Counted from the first letter of the stretch, positions 25,488 through 34,135 are shown. The stretch is 43,813 bases of DNA from Elusimicrobiota bacterium (GCA_016204945.1 JACQJQ010000003.1:1-43813); one strand, 5' to 3'. A program made the numbers and translations. The notes: generated by a model not told the origin, from the sequence alone.

Positions 25488-27527
25488 ATGAAACACGCCC
25501 TCATCCTCCTCGTTTTGTCATCCGTCGCGTCCGCCGCGTCCGATCCTTTCCTCCCCGCGTCCACGCTGCGCTACGAGCCGACGCCGCTGGAGCTGATGGA
25601 CGACTGCCGCGGCGCTAAAAAGCGCGCCGAATCCGCGCTCGCGGCCGTCGCGCGCATGCCCCAGGCCGTCCGCACGTTTGACAACACCCCGTGGGAGCTC
25701 GATCGCATCGGCTCCGAGCTCTCGGACCGGACCGCGTCCGACGTCTTCCTCAAATACGTCTCGCTCTCGTCGTCCACACGCGACGCGGGAAACGAGTGCG
25801 AGACTTTGCTTGGGAAATTCTACGTGGACATGTACTCGCGCGAGGATCTGTATCGCGCGCTCAAGGAGTACGCGGCCAAGGGCGAGCCCCTGTCCGCGGA
25901 ATCCAAGCGCCTCGTCGATAAGGAGCTGCTCGACTTCAAGCGCTCCGGTCTCGACCTGCGCCAGGACAAGCGCGAGGCGGTTCTGGCGCTGCGCAAGAAG
26001 CTCGTCGAGCTCGAGGCGGCGTTCGGCAGGAACATCAACGAGTATAAGGACTTCGCCCTGTTCGACAAAGCCGAGCTCGACGGCCTGCCCGAGGACTTCA
26101 TCGCGCGCCTGGAAACGGCCGAGGGCAAGTACAAAGTAAGCCTTGATTATCCCGACTATTTCCCCTTCATGGATAACGCCCTGAACCCGGCCGCGCGGCG
26201 CGTCCTGGAAGGCAAGTTCAACAACCGCGCGGCGCGCCAGAATCTCCCGATCCTCAAGGAGGTCCTCGCCCTTCGCCAGAAGGCCGCTCGGACGCTCGGC
26301 TACCCGAGCCATGCGCATTTCATCCTCGAGGACCGCATGGCGAAGAGCCCCAAGACCGTGTCCGACTTCATGGCCCGTCTTCGCAAGAAGCTCCGGGTCC
26401 TCGGTTCGGAAGAGCTGCGGGTTCTCAGATCCCTCAAGTTCGTTTTCGAGGGCGGCTCCTCCGACGCCGAGATCCGGGCCTGGGATTGGCGCTTCTACGA
26501 CAACCAGCTCAAGAGGGTCAAGTACGCCGTGGACTCGCAGAAAATCAAGGAGTACTTCCCCGCGGACCACGTCACCGAGCAGATGCTCGGCGTCTATCAA
26601 AAGCTCCTGGGCCTCAAATTCCGCCTCATCGAGAACGCCGCGACGTGGCACCCGGACGTGAAGCTCTACGAGATCGCCGACGCCTCGGGCGGCGGGCCGA
26701 TCGCCTACTTCTATCTGGACCTGTTTCCGCGCGAGGGCAAGTACAAGCACGCCGCCGCCTTCCCTCTCATCTCTGGGCGCCTCCTGCCCGACGGGAGCTA
26801 CCAAAAGCCCGTGGCCGCGATGGTCGCCAACTTCAACAAGCCCGCGAAAAATCGCCCGTCTTTGCTCACGCATGACGAGGTTAAGACGTTCTTCCACGAG
26901 TTCGGCCACATCATGCACCAAACCGTGACCACGGCCCGCTACGGGCGCTTCTCGGGCTCGTCGACCGCGCGCGATTTCGTCGAGGCCCCGTCGCAGATGC
27001 TCGAGAACTGGGTCTGGGACAGGGAGGTCCTGCAGTCGTTGTCGGGCCACTACCTCGACCACTCCAAGAAGCTGCCGAACGAGCTTCTGGGCAAGATGCT
27101 CGCGGCCAAAAACGCGGACTCAGGACTCGTCCATCTGCGCCAGCTCCTGTTCGGCTCGGTGGACCAGCTCTACCACGGCTGGCCGCCGTCCAACACGACC
27201 GCGGCCTACGCGCGCCTGGCCAAAGAGGTCTCGATGATCCCCATGTCCGACGGCGTCCATCCCGAGGCGAGCTTCGGGCACCTGATGGGCTACGACGCGG
27301 GCTACTACGGCTACCTCTGGTCCAAGGTCTACGCCGAGGACATGTTCTCGCGCTTCAAGGCCGAGGGCGTCCTCAATCCCGTATTGGGGCGCCGCTACCG
27401 GACGGAGATCCTCGAGCGCGGCTCCTCGCGCGACGAGATGGAGTCGCTCAAGGCCTTCCTCGGCCGCGAGCCCGACGAGGCCGCGTTTCTCGAGAGCATC
27501 GGCCTCAAAGCCGGCAAGAAAGGCTAA
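25488..27527 (+). CDS. Secreted M3-family zinc metallopeptidase (oligopeptidase)
   Basis: 679 residues, the usual thimet/MepB-like length, preceded by a signal peptide (MKHALILLVLSSVASAASDP). The zinc site is the classic HEFGH motif: His470, Glu471, His474, with the third ligand Glu near 499 in FVEAPSQMLENW. The C-terminal GYDAGYYGYLWSKVYAEDMF segment, which binds substrate, is also typical. Most M3 enzymes are cytoplasmic, so an exported copy behind a secreted carboxypeptidase suggests scavenging of peptides in the periplasm. The stop codon lies within the TAAAAT box of the following tRNA remnant. Confidence 0.9.
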   Translation: MKHALILLVLSSVASAASDPFLPASTLRYEPTPLELMDDCRGAKKRAESALAAVARMPQAVRTFDNTPWELDRIGSELSDRTASDVFLKYVSLSSSTRDAGNECETLLGKFYVDMYSREDLYRALKEYAAKGEPLSAESKRLVDKELLDFKRSGLDLRQDKREAVLALRKKLVELEAAFGRNINEYKDFALFDKAELDGLPEDFIARLETAEGKYKVSLDYPDYFPFMDNALNPAARRVLEGKFNNRAARQNLPILKEVLALRQKAARTLGYPSHAHFILEDRMAKSPKTVSDFMARLRKKLRVLGSEELRVLRSLKFVFEGGSSDAEIRAWDWRFYDNQLKRVKYAVDSQKIKEYFPADHVTEQMLGVYQKLLGLKFRLIENAATWHPDVKLYEIADASGGGPIAYFYLDLFPREGKYKHAAAFPLISGRLLPDGSYQKPVAAMVANFNKPAKNRPSLLTHDEVKTFFHEFGHIMHQTVTTARYGRFSGSSTARDFVEAPSQMLENWVWDREVLQSLSGHYLDHSKKLPNELLGKMLAAKNADSGLVHLRQLLFGSVDQLYHGWPPSNTTAAYARLAKEVSMIPMSDGVHPEASFGHLMGYDAGYYGYLWSKVYAEDMFSRFKAEGVLNPVLGRRYRTEILERGSSRDEMESLKAFLGREPDEAAFLESIGLKAGKKG

Positions 27528-27530
27528 AAT
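27525..27530 (+). promoter_or_regulatory. Putative relic -10 box (TAAAAT) of a tRNA gene
   Basis: TAAAAT lies exactly nine bases before the tRNA-like 5' end at 27540. The intact tRNA at 35180 has the same hexamer at the same distance. It overlaps the stop codon of the M3 peptidase gene. Confidence 0.4.
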
Positions 27531-27539
27531 CAGGCGCAC

Positions 27540-27559
27540 GCGCCCGTAGCTCAGTTGGT
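27540..27559 (+). repeat. 20-nt direct repeat, left copy (tRNA 5' end)
   Basis: It matches 35180-35199 base for base. The two copies bracket about 7.6 kb in which every gene runs opposite to the flanking genes, as expected for an insertion into a tRNA gene. Confidence 0.7.
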
Positions 27560-27563
27560 GAGC
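27540..27563 (+). pseudogene. 5' remnant of a tRNA gene
   Basis: Bases 27540-27559 (GCGCCCGTAGCTCAGTTGGT) are identical to the first 20 bases of the intact tRNA-CAU at 35180. The D-stem partner GAGC follows, after a loop two bases shorter than in the intact gene. After that the sequence diverges: there is no anticodon arm, T arm or 3' acceptor strand. GCGCCCG acceptor stems also occur in some tRNA-Arg genes, so the parent is not certain. It marks the left edge of the reverse-oriented cytochrome module. Confidence 0.7.
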
Positions 27564-27573
27564 CCCGCATGAA

Positions 27574-27634
27574 CAAGCCCCCCTTTCGGGGGGCTTGAGT
27601 GCGGATCCATCCGCGGACCTGGGAAAACCCGCGG
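27574..27634 (-). terminator. Hairpins downstream of the cytochrome-conduit operon
   Basis: On the minus strand a 9-bp stem, AAGCCCCCC with GGGGGGCTT (27575-27596), is capped by a GAAA tetraloop and followed by TTGTTC. A second inverted repeat, CCGCGG at 27611-27616 and 27629-27634, lies between it and the mtrB-like stop. Together they probably end the conduit operon and may also stop read-through from the M3 peptidase gene. Confidence 0.65.
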
Positions 27635-27641
27635 AGGAAGA

Positions 27642-30086
27642 TCAGAACCTGTACGCGAGGTAGGTTCCCACCATATGCGCCGTGTAGTCGTAGTTGCTGG
27701 CGCCCGTGGCGACGTACTTGGTCGTGTTTTCAGGCGTGGTGCCCGACATGTACGCCCCAGTGTTCTGGAAGTCGTTGAGCATGTACCAGGAGAAGAGGTA
27801 GTTCATGCCCACGGTCAGGTCCTTCATCAGCTCGTAGGAGCCCCCCGCCCGCACCTCGTGCGTCTTGTTCACGACGATCGGCCACACCTGGGCCGCGCCG
27901 TTGGCGAGCTTCGCGCCGCTGTAGCCCATCGCGGAGGCCTCCGCGGCGTTCGGGTTGCTCGTGTCGAAGCGCATGCGGCTCTCGGAGTAGTCATAGCCCG
28001 CGTTCAGGGTCAGCTTCTCCGGGATCGGGCGAATCTCCGCCGCGAACCCGATCGTGTCCACGTTCTCGGTGATGTCCGTGTTCCAGTAGTTGAACGGGTT
28101 GAAGCTGTCGCCGATCGTCCCGTCGTCCAACGCGCTTCCGACGACGTTGAATGCGTCGTCCTTGGCCGCGTTCTGCGTGAGCCCTTTGCGGTGCTCCCGG
28201 CTGTAGTTCACGCTCAGCGAGACCTTGTCGGAGGAGTCATAAGTGACGTCGACGCTTCCAATGAGATTCTTCTGGCTCTTGAACCCGAATCGCTCCGCCG
28301 CGCCGTAGTCATCGTTCTGATACTGGCCGGAGACGCCGAACGAGAGGGCTTCCGTCGGCGAGATATCGGCGCGCAGATCGGCCCGGTTGCGAACGCGGTC
28401 GGCCCAGTTGAAGTTTGCAAGTCCCGTGGCCTCCGGGTTCGCGGCGGTCGCGCCGAGCTTGTAGTTCTTCACCGCGCGGTGAGCGTAATGGTAGGCGCCG
28501 TGCAGCTTGGCCATCTCGATGGGATGGTACACGAAGCCCGCGCCGGCCCCGACCTCGTCGGTGCTGTCGATGCGCTGATGCTTATGGTTGTAGCGGTCCC
28601 ATATCGCGTCGACTTCAAGCGTCAACGGATGAACGACCTGGTAATCAACGGCGAGCTTGGCGGTCTGACGCGCGTAGGACGGCGTGTCGTTCTGGACGGC
28701 CGCGTTCTTGTCGTTCTTCACGGTGCGCCAGTAGGATTCACCGAAGGCGGCATAGCCCGGAAACAGGATGCTGTCGGATTTATTCGAGTAGTCATAGTAG
28801 CGGTACTTCAGCGACGCCCCGAGCTTCTCTGTCGGCTTCAACGTCAGCGCGAGGCTGTTCGTGATCGTCCGGATCTCGCCGTTGAAGCGGGACGCCGGCA
28901 AGGCTGCGGCGTCGGTCACGTTCGCGGGAGCGCCGTTGATGCCGGCGATCCCCGTGTTCAGCGTATACGGCAGCAGCAGCTCGTTCTGATTGGTCATCCC
29001 GTAACTCACATTGCCCGTGAACCGGCTGTGCAGCGGAAGCTCCACCGAGCCGGAGAGCGAAACGTCGTGGGATTGGTTCGACGGCGCCAGAGACATCTGG
29101 CCGTTGACGAACCGGCCGCGGTCAAAGGCGTTGCCGTTCACGCCCGCTTCGGTTTTGGCGCCCAAGTCGGTGGTGCGGAAGGGATTCGACCAGACGAACG
29201 AGCGGAAGCCGTTGTCGAAGTCCGTGAGCGTGTATTCCGCGTCGACGAGCCAGCCCCTCTTGTAGATGCCGCCGCCCGCGTTGAAGGTCGTGGTGCGGTA
29301 GTTGATCGGCTCAGCCAGATCCAGGCCGGAAACCACAAACTGGTCCTCGATATGGGCCAGCCGCCCCGCCTCGCCGGCCGCCTGGGGGAACGGCTGGATG
29401 TAGCGCTCATAGGTCCCCGCCCCAATCACGCGCGCGCCGTCGCGACGCTCCTGGCTGACCTTCACCCAGGTTTTGACGTCGGGCGTGATGTTGTAGCCCA
29501 TGCCCACGGCCGCGCGCTCGCGCTCGAGCTTGAAGCTCGTCGAGTCGGTGATCGACAGCAGGTTGCGGATGATCGCCTGCTGCGCGGCATCCTCCCCGGT
29601 CGTGTCGGTCCGGGCGACAGTACCGCGCTCCTGACGCGTCTGTTCCGCGGCCTCGAGAGCAGTCTTAACCGAGTTGGCTATTCCCAGACTGTTGGTTCCG
29701 GCCCCGTTGAGAATCAAGGTCCCGGTGTTGAAGTTGTGCGGGGTCCGGTCGAAGGAGGCCGCGAAGGTCCACTTCCCGTAAACGCCGCCCTTGATCCCGT
29801 AAGACGCGTCGTCGCGCGTCGCGTTCAGGATCTTGAGATCCATGTAGTAGAACTTGGGCTCGTTCTCCAGACTCAGGCGCATGTCGTTGATCATGAAGCC
29901 GTTGCTGACGTCGCGATACTCGGAGAACTTGTCCTTGGAGCCGGACAGGCTGACCGCCCGCCCTCCGATGTCGAAGTCGCCGGAGATGAGGGCCTTGGTG
30001 TCCTCAGCCGCAGCCGGGCACACAACCGCCATGAACGCCAGGGAGAGGGACAGCCCCACTCGGATGATTTGGTGTGTTTTGATCAT
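27642..30086 (-). CDS. MtrB/PioB-family outer-membrane beta-barrel (cytochrome conduit porin)
   Basis: 814 residues from the ATG at 30086, which has a GGAG Shine-Dalgarno; a longer frame to 30164 overlaps the upstream cytochrome and lacks a signal at its start. A signal peptide (IIRVGLSLSLAFMAVVCPAAA) is followed by the family's N-terminal pattern, GDFDIGGRAVSLSGSKDKF then EYRDVSNGF. The rest is repeated amphipathic beta-strands, ending in an aromatic YLAYRF as barrels do. MtrB/PioB proteins form a sheath that lets a decaheme cytochrome pass electrons across the outer membrane. I do not see the N-terminal CXXC found in Shewanella MtrB. The decaheme gene lies 25 bases upstream. Confidence 0.9.
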   Translation of the reverse strand: MIKTHQIIRVGLSLSLAFMAVVCPAAAEDTKALISGDFDIGGRAVSLSGSKDKFSEYRDVSNGFMINDMRLSLENEPKFYYMDLKILNATRDDASYGIKGGVYGKWTFAASFDRTPHNFNTGTLILNGAGTNSLGIANSVKTALEAAEQTRQERGTVARTDTTGEDAAQQAIIRNLLSITDSTSFKLERERAAVGMGYNITPDVKTWVKVSQERRDGARVIGAGTYERYIQPFPQAAGEAGRLAHIEDQFVVSGLDLAEPINYRTTTFNAGGGIYKRGWLVDAEYTLTDFDNGFRSFVWSNPFRTTDLGAKTEAGVNGNAFDRGRFVNGQMSLAPSNQSHDVSLSGSVELPLHSRFTGNVSYGMTNQNELLLPYTLNTGIAGINGAPANVTDAAALPASRFNGEIRTITNSLALTLKPTEKLGASLKYRYYDYSNKSDSILFPGYAAFGESYWRTVKNDKNAAVQNDTPSYARQTAKLAVDYQVVHPLTLEVDAIWDRYNHKHQRIDSTDEVGAGAGFVYHPIEMAKLHGAYHYAHRAVKNYKLGATAANPEATGLANFNWADRVRNRADLRADISPTEALSFGVSGQYQNDDYGAAERFGFKSQKNLIGSVDVTYDSSDKVSLSVNYSREHRKGLTQNAAKDDAFNVVGSALDDGTIGDSFNPFNYWNTDITENVDTIGFAAEIRPIPEKLTLNAGYDYSESRMRFDTSNPNAAEASAMGYSGAKLANGAAQVWPIVVNKTHEVRAGGSYELMKDLTVGMNYLFSWYMLNDFQNTGAYMSGTTPENTTKYVATGASNYDYTAHMVGTYLAYRF

Positions 30087-30111
30087 ATAGTCTCCAATTC
30101 GTGTGCGCGCG

Positions 30112-31005
30112 TCAGCGCTGAAGGACCGTGCCCGAAGGGTGATTCGAGCCGTGAACCATCGCATGGCAGTTCAAGCAGGAGCGGTTGGTCCCGTAGACGG
30201 AGTTTTTGGCCAAGGTTCCCGACTGATGGCGCCCCTGCATGTGGCAGGACTGGCACAGGCGCGGAACCTTGATGGCCAGCATCTTATTGTTGGAGGACCC
30301 GTGAGGCGAGTGGCAGGTCAAGCAGTCTTCCTTGACCGGCGCGTGCTCCCACAGCATGGGGGCCTGCTTCTCGGTGTGGCACTCGTAGCATTTGTCGTTG
30401 ATGGACTTGGCCGCGATCAACTTCTCGCTGCGCGAGCCGTGGGCGTTGTGGCATGAAGAGCACGTCATCTTGCCCGCTCCGGACTTCGAGGTCGCATCAC
30501 GCAACGGATGCTTGGAGCGTTTGACAAGATCCGCCTTCACTTCTTTATGGCAGGTGGTGCAAAGCTCCATCTCGGTCTTCTTCGCCAGAAGCGTCTCGTT
30601 GCCGCCATGGACCTTATGGCAGGACACGCAGCTCTCCCCCTTGCCTGAATGCGCGCTTCCCGCCCAGAACATGCGGTTGCGGTCGGCGGAGTGGCAGGTC
30701 ATGCAAGTTTCAGACGCTTTTCCCGCCGTGGCCTTGCCCGGGTTGAAGATGTCCTTTCCGTCGCCGGCGGAAACGTGCGCGGCGCCGTCGCCGTGGCAGG
30801 TCTCGCAGGTCTTATCGAAGGCGATGTTCTTGATCTTCTCAAGGCGCGCGCCGTGGGCGGTGCTCTTTAAGGAGGAAGTCTGCTTCTCATGACAGCTGGC
30901 GCAGACAGGCGCCGCGGACTCGGCATGAGCTTTCGGATCCGGCACGGCCATCCAGCCGATCGCCAGCGCCGCCGCGATTCTAATCGTTATTCGACGTGTG
31001 TTCAT
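30112..31005 (-). CDS. Decaheme c-type cytochrome, MtrA/DmsE/PioA family
   Basis: 297 residues with a signal peptide. I count ten CxxCH heme sites: CASCH, CETCH, CMTCH, CVSCH, CTTCH, CSSCH, CYECH, CLTCH, CQSCH and CLNCH, spread evenly over residues ~35-285. Length and heme count fit the MtrA/DmsE family, which plugs into an MtrB-type barrel to conduct electrons between periplasm and exterior. A GAGGAG Shine-Dalgarno precedes the ATG. A candidate sigma-54 promoter lies about 200 bases upstream. There is no MtrC-like surface cytochrome, no PioC-like protein and no quinol dehydrogenase in this window. Direction of electron flow (metal reduction or oxidation) cannot be told. Confidence 0.94.
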   Translation of the reverse strand: MNTRRITIRIAAALAIGWMAVPDPKAHAESAAPVCASCHEKQTSSLKSTAHGARLEKIKNIAFDKTCETCHGDGAAHVSAGDGKDIFNPGKATAGKASETCMTCHSADRNRMFWAGSAHSGKGESCVSCHKVHGGNETLLAKKTEMELCTTCHKEVKADLVKRSKHPLRDATSKSGAGKMTCSSCHNAHGSRSEKLIAAKSINDKCYECHTEKQAPMLWEHAPVKEDCLTCHSPHGSSNNKMLAIKVPRLCQSCHMQGRHQSGTLAKNSVYGTNRSCLNCHAMVHGSNHPSGTVLQR

Positions 31006-31153
31006 ATTGATGCTCCTCGTTCAAAACAGCTGTCTCCGCGACGACACTTTCAATTTCATCGAGCTTTCGCGCCAGATTCCGGATGAATGTTCGAACCTGC
31101 TCCGGCTCGCCGCGCCACACGTCGAAGAATCGATTCACTTCGTGGGTTCGCAT
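30980..31153 (-). CDS. Possible small helical protein upstream of the decaheme cytochrome
   Basis: 57 residues (MRTHEVNRFFDVW and onward) with a charged helical sequence (EQVRTFIRNLARKLDEIESV), overlapping the start of the cytochrome gene by 26 bases. An AAGG lies about 10 nt before this ATG. A longer version from 31198 (72 residues) would begin about 13 nt after the predicted sigma-54 start site. The GC-rich overlap makes chance possible, but the heptad-like composition is not random-looking. No family is recognised. Confidence 0.35.
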   Translation of the reverse strand: MRTHEVNRFFDVWRGEPEQVRTFIRNLARKLDEIESVVAETAVLNEEHQYEHTSNND

Positions 31154-31221
31154 CCGGACGCCTTTTTCTTTGCCCTGATGCTGGGAGCTTTTCGTCATAA
31201 AATCCGTACACCATCTTCTAC

Positions 31222-31237
31222 GGCAACACTGCGGCCA
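31222..31237 (-). promoter_or_regulatory. Candidate sigma-54 (-24/-12) promoter for the cytochrome operon
   Basis: The minus strand reads TGGCCGCAGTGTTGCC: GG and GC separated by exactly 10 nt, with the TGGC and TTGC cores of the RpoN consensus. It lies between the terminator of the regulator operon and the decaheme gene. The regulator encoded just upstream is of the sigma-54-activating class, which supports the assignment. Confidence 0.6.
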
Positions 31238-31279
31238 CCCGCACGCACGCAGAGATACGAGGGGGAATCCCAAAAGAAT

Positions 31280-31323
31280 ACACGCCGGGCAGGGAATTAT
31301 TCCCGGCGCGGCGCGTGTTTTTT
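31280..31323. terminator. Bidirectional terminator between regulator and cytochrome operons
   Basis: An imperfect hairpin with outer arms ACACGC/GCGTGT and an inner GGGAA-TTCCC stem. On the plus strand it is followed by TTTTTT (31318-31323); on the minus strand by ATTCTTTT. It ends the response-regulator transcript and insulates the cytochrome operon. The inner dyad GGGAATAATTCCC and the nearby GGGATTCCC could double as activator sites. Confidence 0.6.
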
Positions 31324-31341
31324 CCCGACCGAGTGATGGTT

Positions 31342-32691
31342 CTAGGTATCGGCTTCGTAATCACGGAGCTTGTTGTAAAGCGTCTTGACATCAACGCCCA
31401 GGCTCCGGGCCGCGCGGGACTTGTTGCCCCCCTCAGCCGCTAAAACCTTGAGGATATGGCACCGCTCGGCTTCCGCGAGGGAATTATCCTTGGGCCGCGC
31501 CCCGGCGGAGGCGGTCCCCTGCAAGCAGGAAGCGATGTCCTCTCGGCGGATCGCCTCGCCCTCAGAAAGGATCATCGCGCGCTCGATGATGTTCTCCAGC
31601 TCGCGGACATTTCCCGGCCACGGATAGTCTTTCAGGGCGTCGAGCGCGTCCGGTGAAAGGCTCCGGCTTCGCGTCACGATGGAGGCGGAGCACTTCTTAA
31701 GGAAGTGTTCCGCGAGGAGCGGGATGTCCCCTCGACGCTCACGGAGCGGGGGAAGGCGGATCGCCACCACATTGAGCCGAAAATAAAGATCGTCGCGGAA
31801 TTTCCTCTCTTGAATGGCCTTGGGCAGGTCGCGATGGGTCGCGCTCAGGACGCGGATGTCGGTTTTCATGTTCCGCGTGCCGCCCACGCGCCGGAATTCT
31901 CCGGAGTCGAGGAACCTCAGGACTTTCGCCTGAATACCCGGGGACATGTCGCCGATCTCATCGAGAAAAAGGCTCCCACGGTCCGCCAACTCCACGAGCC
32001 CCGGCTTCTGGCGAGAGGCGTCGGTGAAGGCGCCCCTCTCATGGCCGAAGAGCTCGCTCTCCAGGAGGTTGTCCTGAAAAGCGGCGCAGTTGAGCGCCAG
32101 GAATGACTCGTCCCTCCGGGCGCTCTTCCGATGGATCATCCGGGCGATGATCTCCTTGCCCGTCCCGGTCTCGCCGGAGATCAGGACGGAGGAGGATGCG
32201 CCCGCCGCCTTCTCCGCCATACGGAGAGCTTCCTGCACCCCGGGATCTTCGCCGACGAACAGGTCGAACTGCGACTCCCGGGAAAAACGGCGATGCAGGA
32301 CCTCATTCTCGCGCCGGAGAAGAGACTCCGAGAAGGCCCGATCGATGACCAGGCACAGCTCCGCAAGATCGTACGGTTTGGTCAGATAGTCATAGGCGCC
32401 GAGCTTCATCGACTCGAGCGCCGTCTCCACGGTGGCATTGCCCGTGAGCATGATCACCTTCGCCAGGGGATGCTCCTTGCGGATCCTCTCCAAAACCTCC
32501 ACGCCGCTCTCTCCGGGCAGGGCGATGTCTAGGAGCACGACGTCCGCGCACTGTCTCGCCAGCAAGTCCATGGCCTCCTTGCCCTCGCCGGCATCCTGGA
32601 CTTCATAGCCCTTACGCAAAAGCTCTTTTTTAAGATAATGGCAGAGCTTCTTTTCGTCATCGACGACGAGGATGTTCGCTTTCCTAGGCAT
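31342..32691 (-). CDS. Sigma-54-dependent response regulator (NtrC family)
   Basis: 449 residues from the ATG at 32691. The receiver domain (1-120) has the acidic pocket Asp11/Asp12, phospho-acceptor Asp55 and Lys105. The AAA+ domain has Walker A GETGTGKE (173-180) and Walker B FLDE (242-245). The C-terminal Fis-type helix-turn-helix ends the chain ([20 protein letters not shown]). The sigma-54 contact loop reads GAFTDA (220-225) instead of GAFTGA. The gene overlaps the end of the kinase gene by eight bases. It probably activates the cytochrome operon next door through the -24/-12 site at 31222-31237. Confidence 0.93.
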   Translation of the reverse strand: MPRKANILVVDDEKKLCHYLKKELLRKGYEVQDAGEGKEAMDLLARQCADVVLLDIALPGESGVEVLERIRKEHPLAKVIMLTGNATVETALESMKLGAYDYLTKPYDLAELCLVIDRAFSESLLRRENEVLHRRFSRESQFDLFVGEDPGVQEALRMAEKAAGASSSVLISGETGTGKEIIARMIHRKSARRDESFLALNCAAFQDNLLESELFGHERGAFTDASRQKPGLVELADRGSLFLDEIGDMSPGIQAKVLRFLDSGEFRRVGGTRNMKTDIRVLSATHRDLPKAIQERKFRDDLYFRLNVVAIRLPPLRERRGDIPLLAEHFLKKCSASIVTRSRSLSPDALDALKDYPWPGNVRELENIIERAMILSEGEAIRREDIASCLQGTASAGARPKDNSLAEAERCHILKVLAAEGGNKSRAARSLGVDVKTLYNKLRDYEADT

Positions 32692-34135
32692 CGCTGGAGA
32701 CCTCTCTGTCGTCCAAGGGAATGGAAAAAGTGAAGGTCGAGCCCTGACCGCCGCGGCTCGTGACGCCGATGCGCCCGTGATGGCTGTCGATGATCTTCTG
32801 GCAGATCGCCAACCCGAGACCCGTGCCCTTGCCCGCGGACTTGGTGGTAAAAAATGGCTCAAACACCTTGGAGATATTCTCCTGCAGGATGCCGACACCG
32901 TTGTCCTGGACAGAAACCGATGCATCGCTTCCCGAGCGCTCCGCCCAGATGCGAACCTCCCCGTCGGGGGAATTGTGGTCCAGGGCGTTGATGAGGATAT
33001 TGAGCACGACCTGCTTGATCTGATCGGCGTCCGCCTTCGCCCTCACGGGACGACTCGATGGGACAAAAACGATGCTCTGGCCCATCTGTTTGGCCCGGTG
33101 AGCGACCAACGGGATCGTGTTGCCGATCAACTCGTCAAGGTCGACTGAACCGTGACGCGGCTCCCTATGCCGGGCGAAATCCAGCAGCCCGTCCGTGATC
33201 GTCTTGCAGCGGAAGATCTCGTCGTTGACCGTCTTCAGGTATTCCGGGAAGTCCTCGAAATCCGCGCAGGCGAGAAGCGCGGGGCTTTTCGCCCGGTCGA
33301 GAAGGGATTGGGTGCAGATCGCCATGGTGTTGAGCGGGTTGTTGATCTCGTGAGCCACGCTGCTGGAGAGCTCTCCGATGGCGGCGAGCTTGCCTGAGCG
33401 GATCAGGCTGCTCTGCGAACGCTTGAGGTCGCCGATCATGAGGTTCAGGGCGCCGGAGAGGCGCCCTACCTCGTCTCCATGCTCATCCTGGGCCTGGACC
33501 TCCAGGTTCCCCTCGCCGACCGCCCGGGCGACGTCGACGAGATGCGAAAAGCGTTGCGCAAGCTTTACGGTAAGCCCGTACGCCACCGCCAGGCCGAAGA
33601 TCAGCATGAGCGCGGCGCCCACCCCCCACTCCAAGATCACGCGGGCGATGCGCCGGCGCACCGACTGTTCCGTCATCCCCACATGGATGCTTCCCAGGCG
33701 TCCTCCGAGCAACGGGGAAGCGATGTCCTGGATATGGCCCTCCTCGGTCGAGATCCTTCGCGCGTGAACGCCCCCCGCGGTGGGGCCAGACAAAGGGTTG
33801 ACCTGAGCCAGGCCCTTGGGAATTCCGCCTGGGAAGGTGTGGGCCTGTATGTCTCCGGCGGCGCCCAGGACATAAATGTAGCGTACATCATCGTAGCTGC
33901 GCATCGTCTGACGGAAAAGCTGGTACAGCGCGAACTGATCGTTCATCAGGATGGACTCTTCGGTGGGGCCGACCAGGATGTGCGCGACGGTCACGCCGCG
34001 CCGAGTCAGTTCTTCCTTAAGCATGCGGGAGAGGCCGTAATGGATGTTTCCCATGACGGTGACACCGAAGGCCAGAACCAGGCCGCCGACCCCTGCCATG
34101 ATTTTCAGCTTGAGGCTGACTCCTCTCCGCTTCAT
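32684..34135 (-). CDS. Membrane sensor histidine kinase
   Basis: 483 residues. A first membrane helix (about 9-30), a periplasmic sensor region of ~140 residues, a second helix (about 170-195) and a HAMP domain lead into the kinase. HisKA carries the phospho-acceptor His262 in SSVAHEINNPLN. The ATPase part has NILINALDH (N box), DNGVGI (G1), FEPFFTTKSAGKGTGLGLAI (F and G2). It is coupled by overlaps to both the binding protein upstream (ATGA) and the response regulator downstream, so all three should form one signalling unit. The signal sensed is not known. Confidence 0.94.
   Translation of the reverse strand: MKRRGVSLKLKIMAGVGGLVLAFGVTVMGNIHYGLSRMLKEELTRRGVTVAHILVGPTEESILMNDQFALYQLFRQTMRSYDDVRYIYVLGAAGDIQAHTFPGGIPKGLAQVNPLSGPTAGGVHARRISTEEGHIQDIASPLLGGRLGSIHVGMTEQSVRRRIARVILEWGVGAALMLIFGLAVAYGLTVKLAQRFSHLVDVARAVGEGNLEVQAQDEHGDEVGRLSGALNLMIGDLKRSQSSLIRSGKLAAIGELSSSVAHEINNPLNTMAICTQSLLDRAKSPALLACADFEDFPEYLKTVNDEIFRCKTITDGLLDFARHREPRHGSVDLDELIGNTIPLVAHRAKQMGQSIVFVPSSRPVRAKADADQIKQVVLNILINALDHNSPDGEVRIWAERSGSDASVSVQDNGVGILQENISKVFEPFFTTKSAGKGTGLGLAICQKIIDSHHGRIGVTSRGGQGSTFTFSIPLDDREVSSDA

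Noticed and set aside
27675-30272. An 865-residue plus-strand open frame across the MtrB-like gene
   Set aside because: The minus strand has a signal peptide, beta-strand pattern and Shine-Dalgarno. The plus-strand product is Arg/Val/Ala-rich without motifs.
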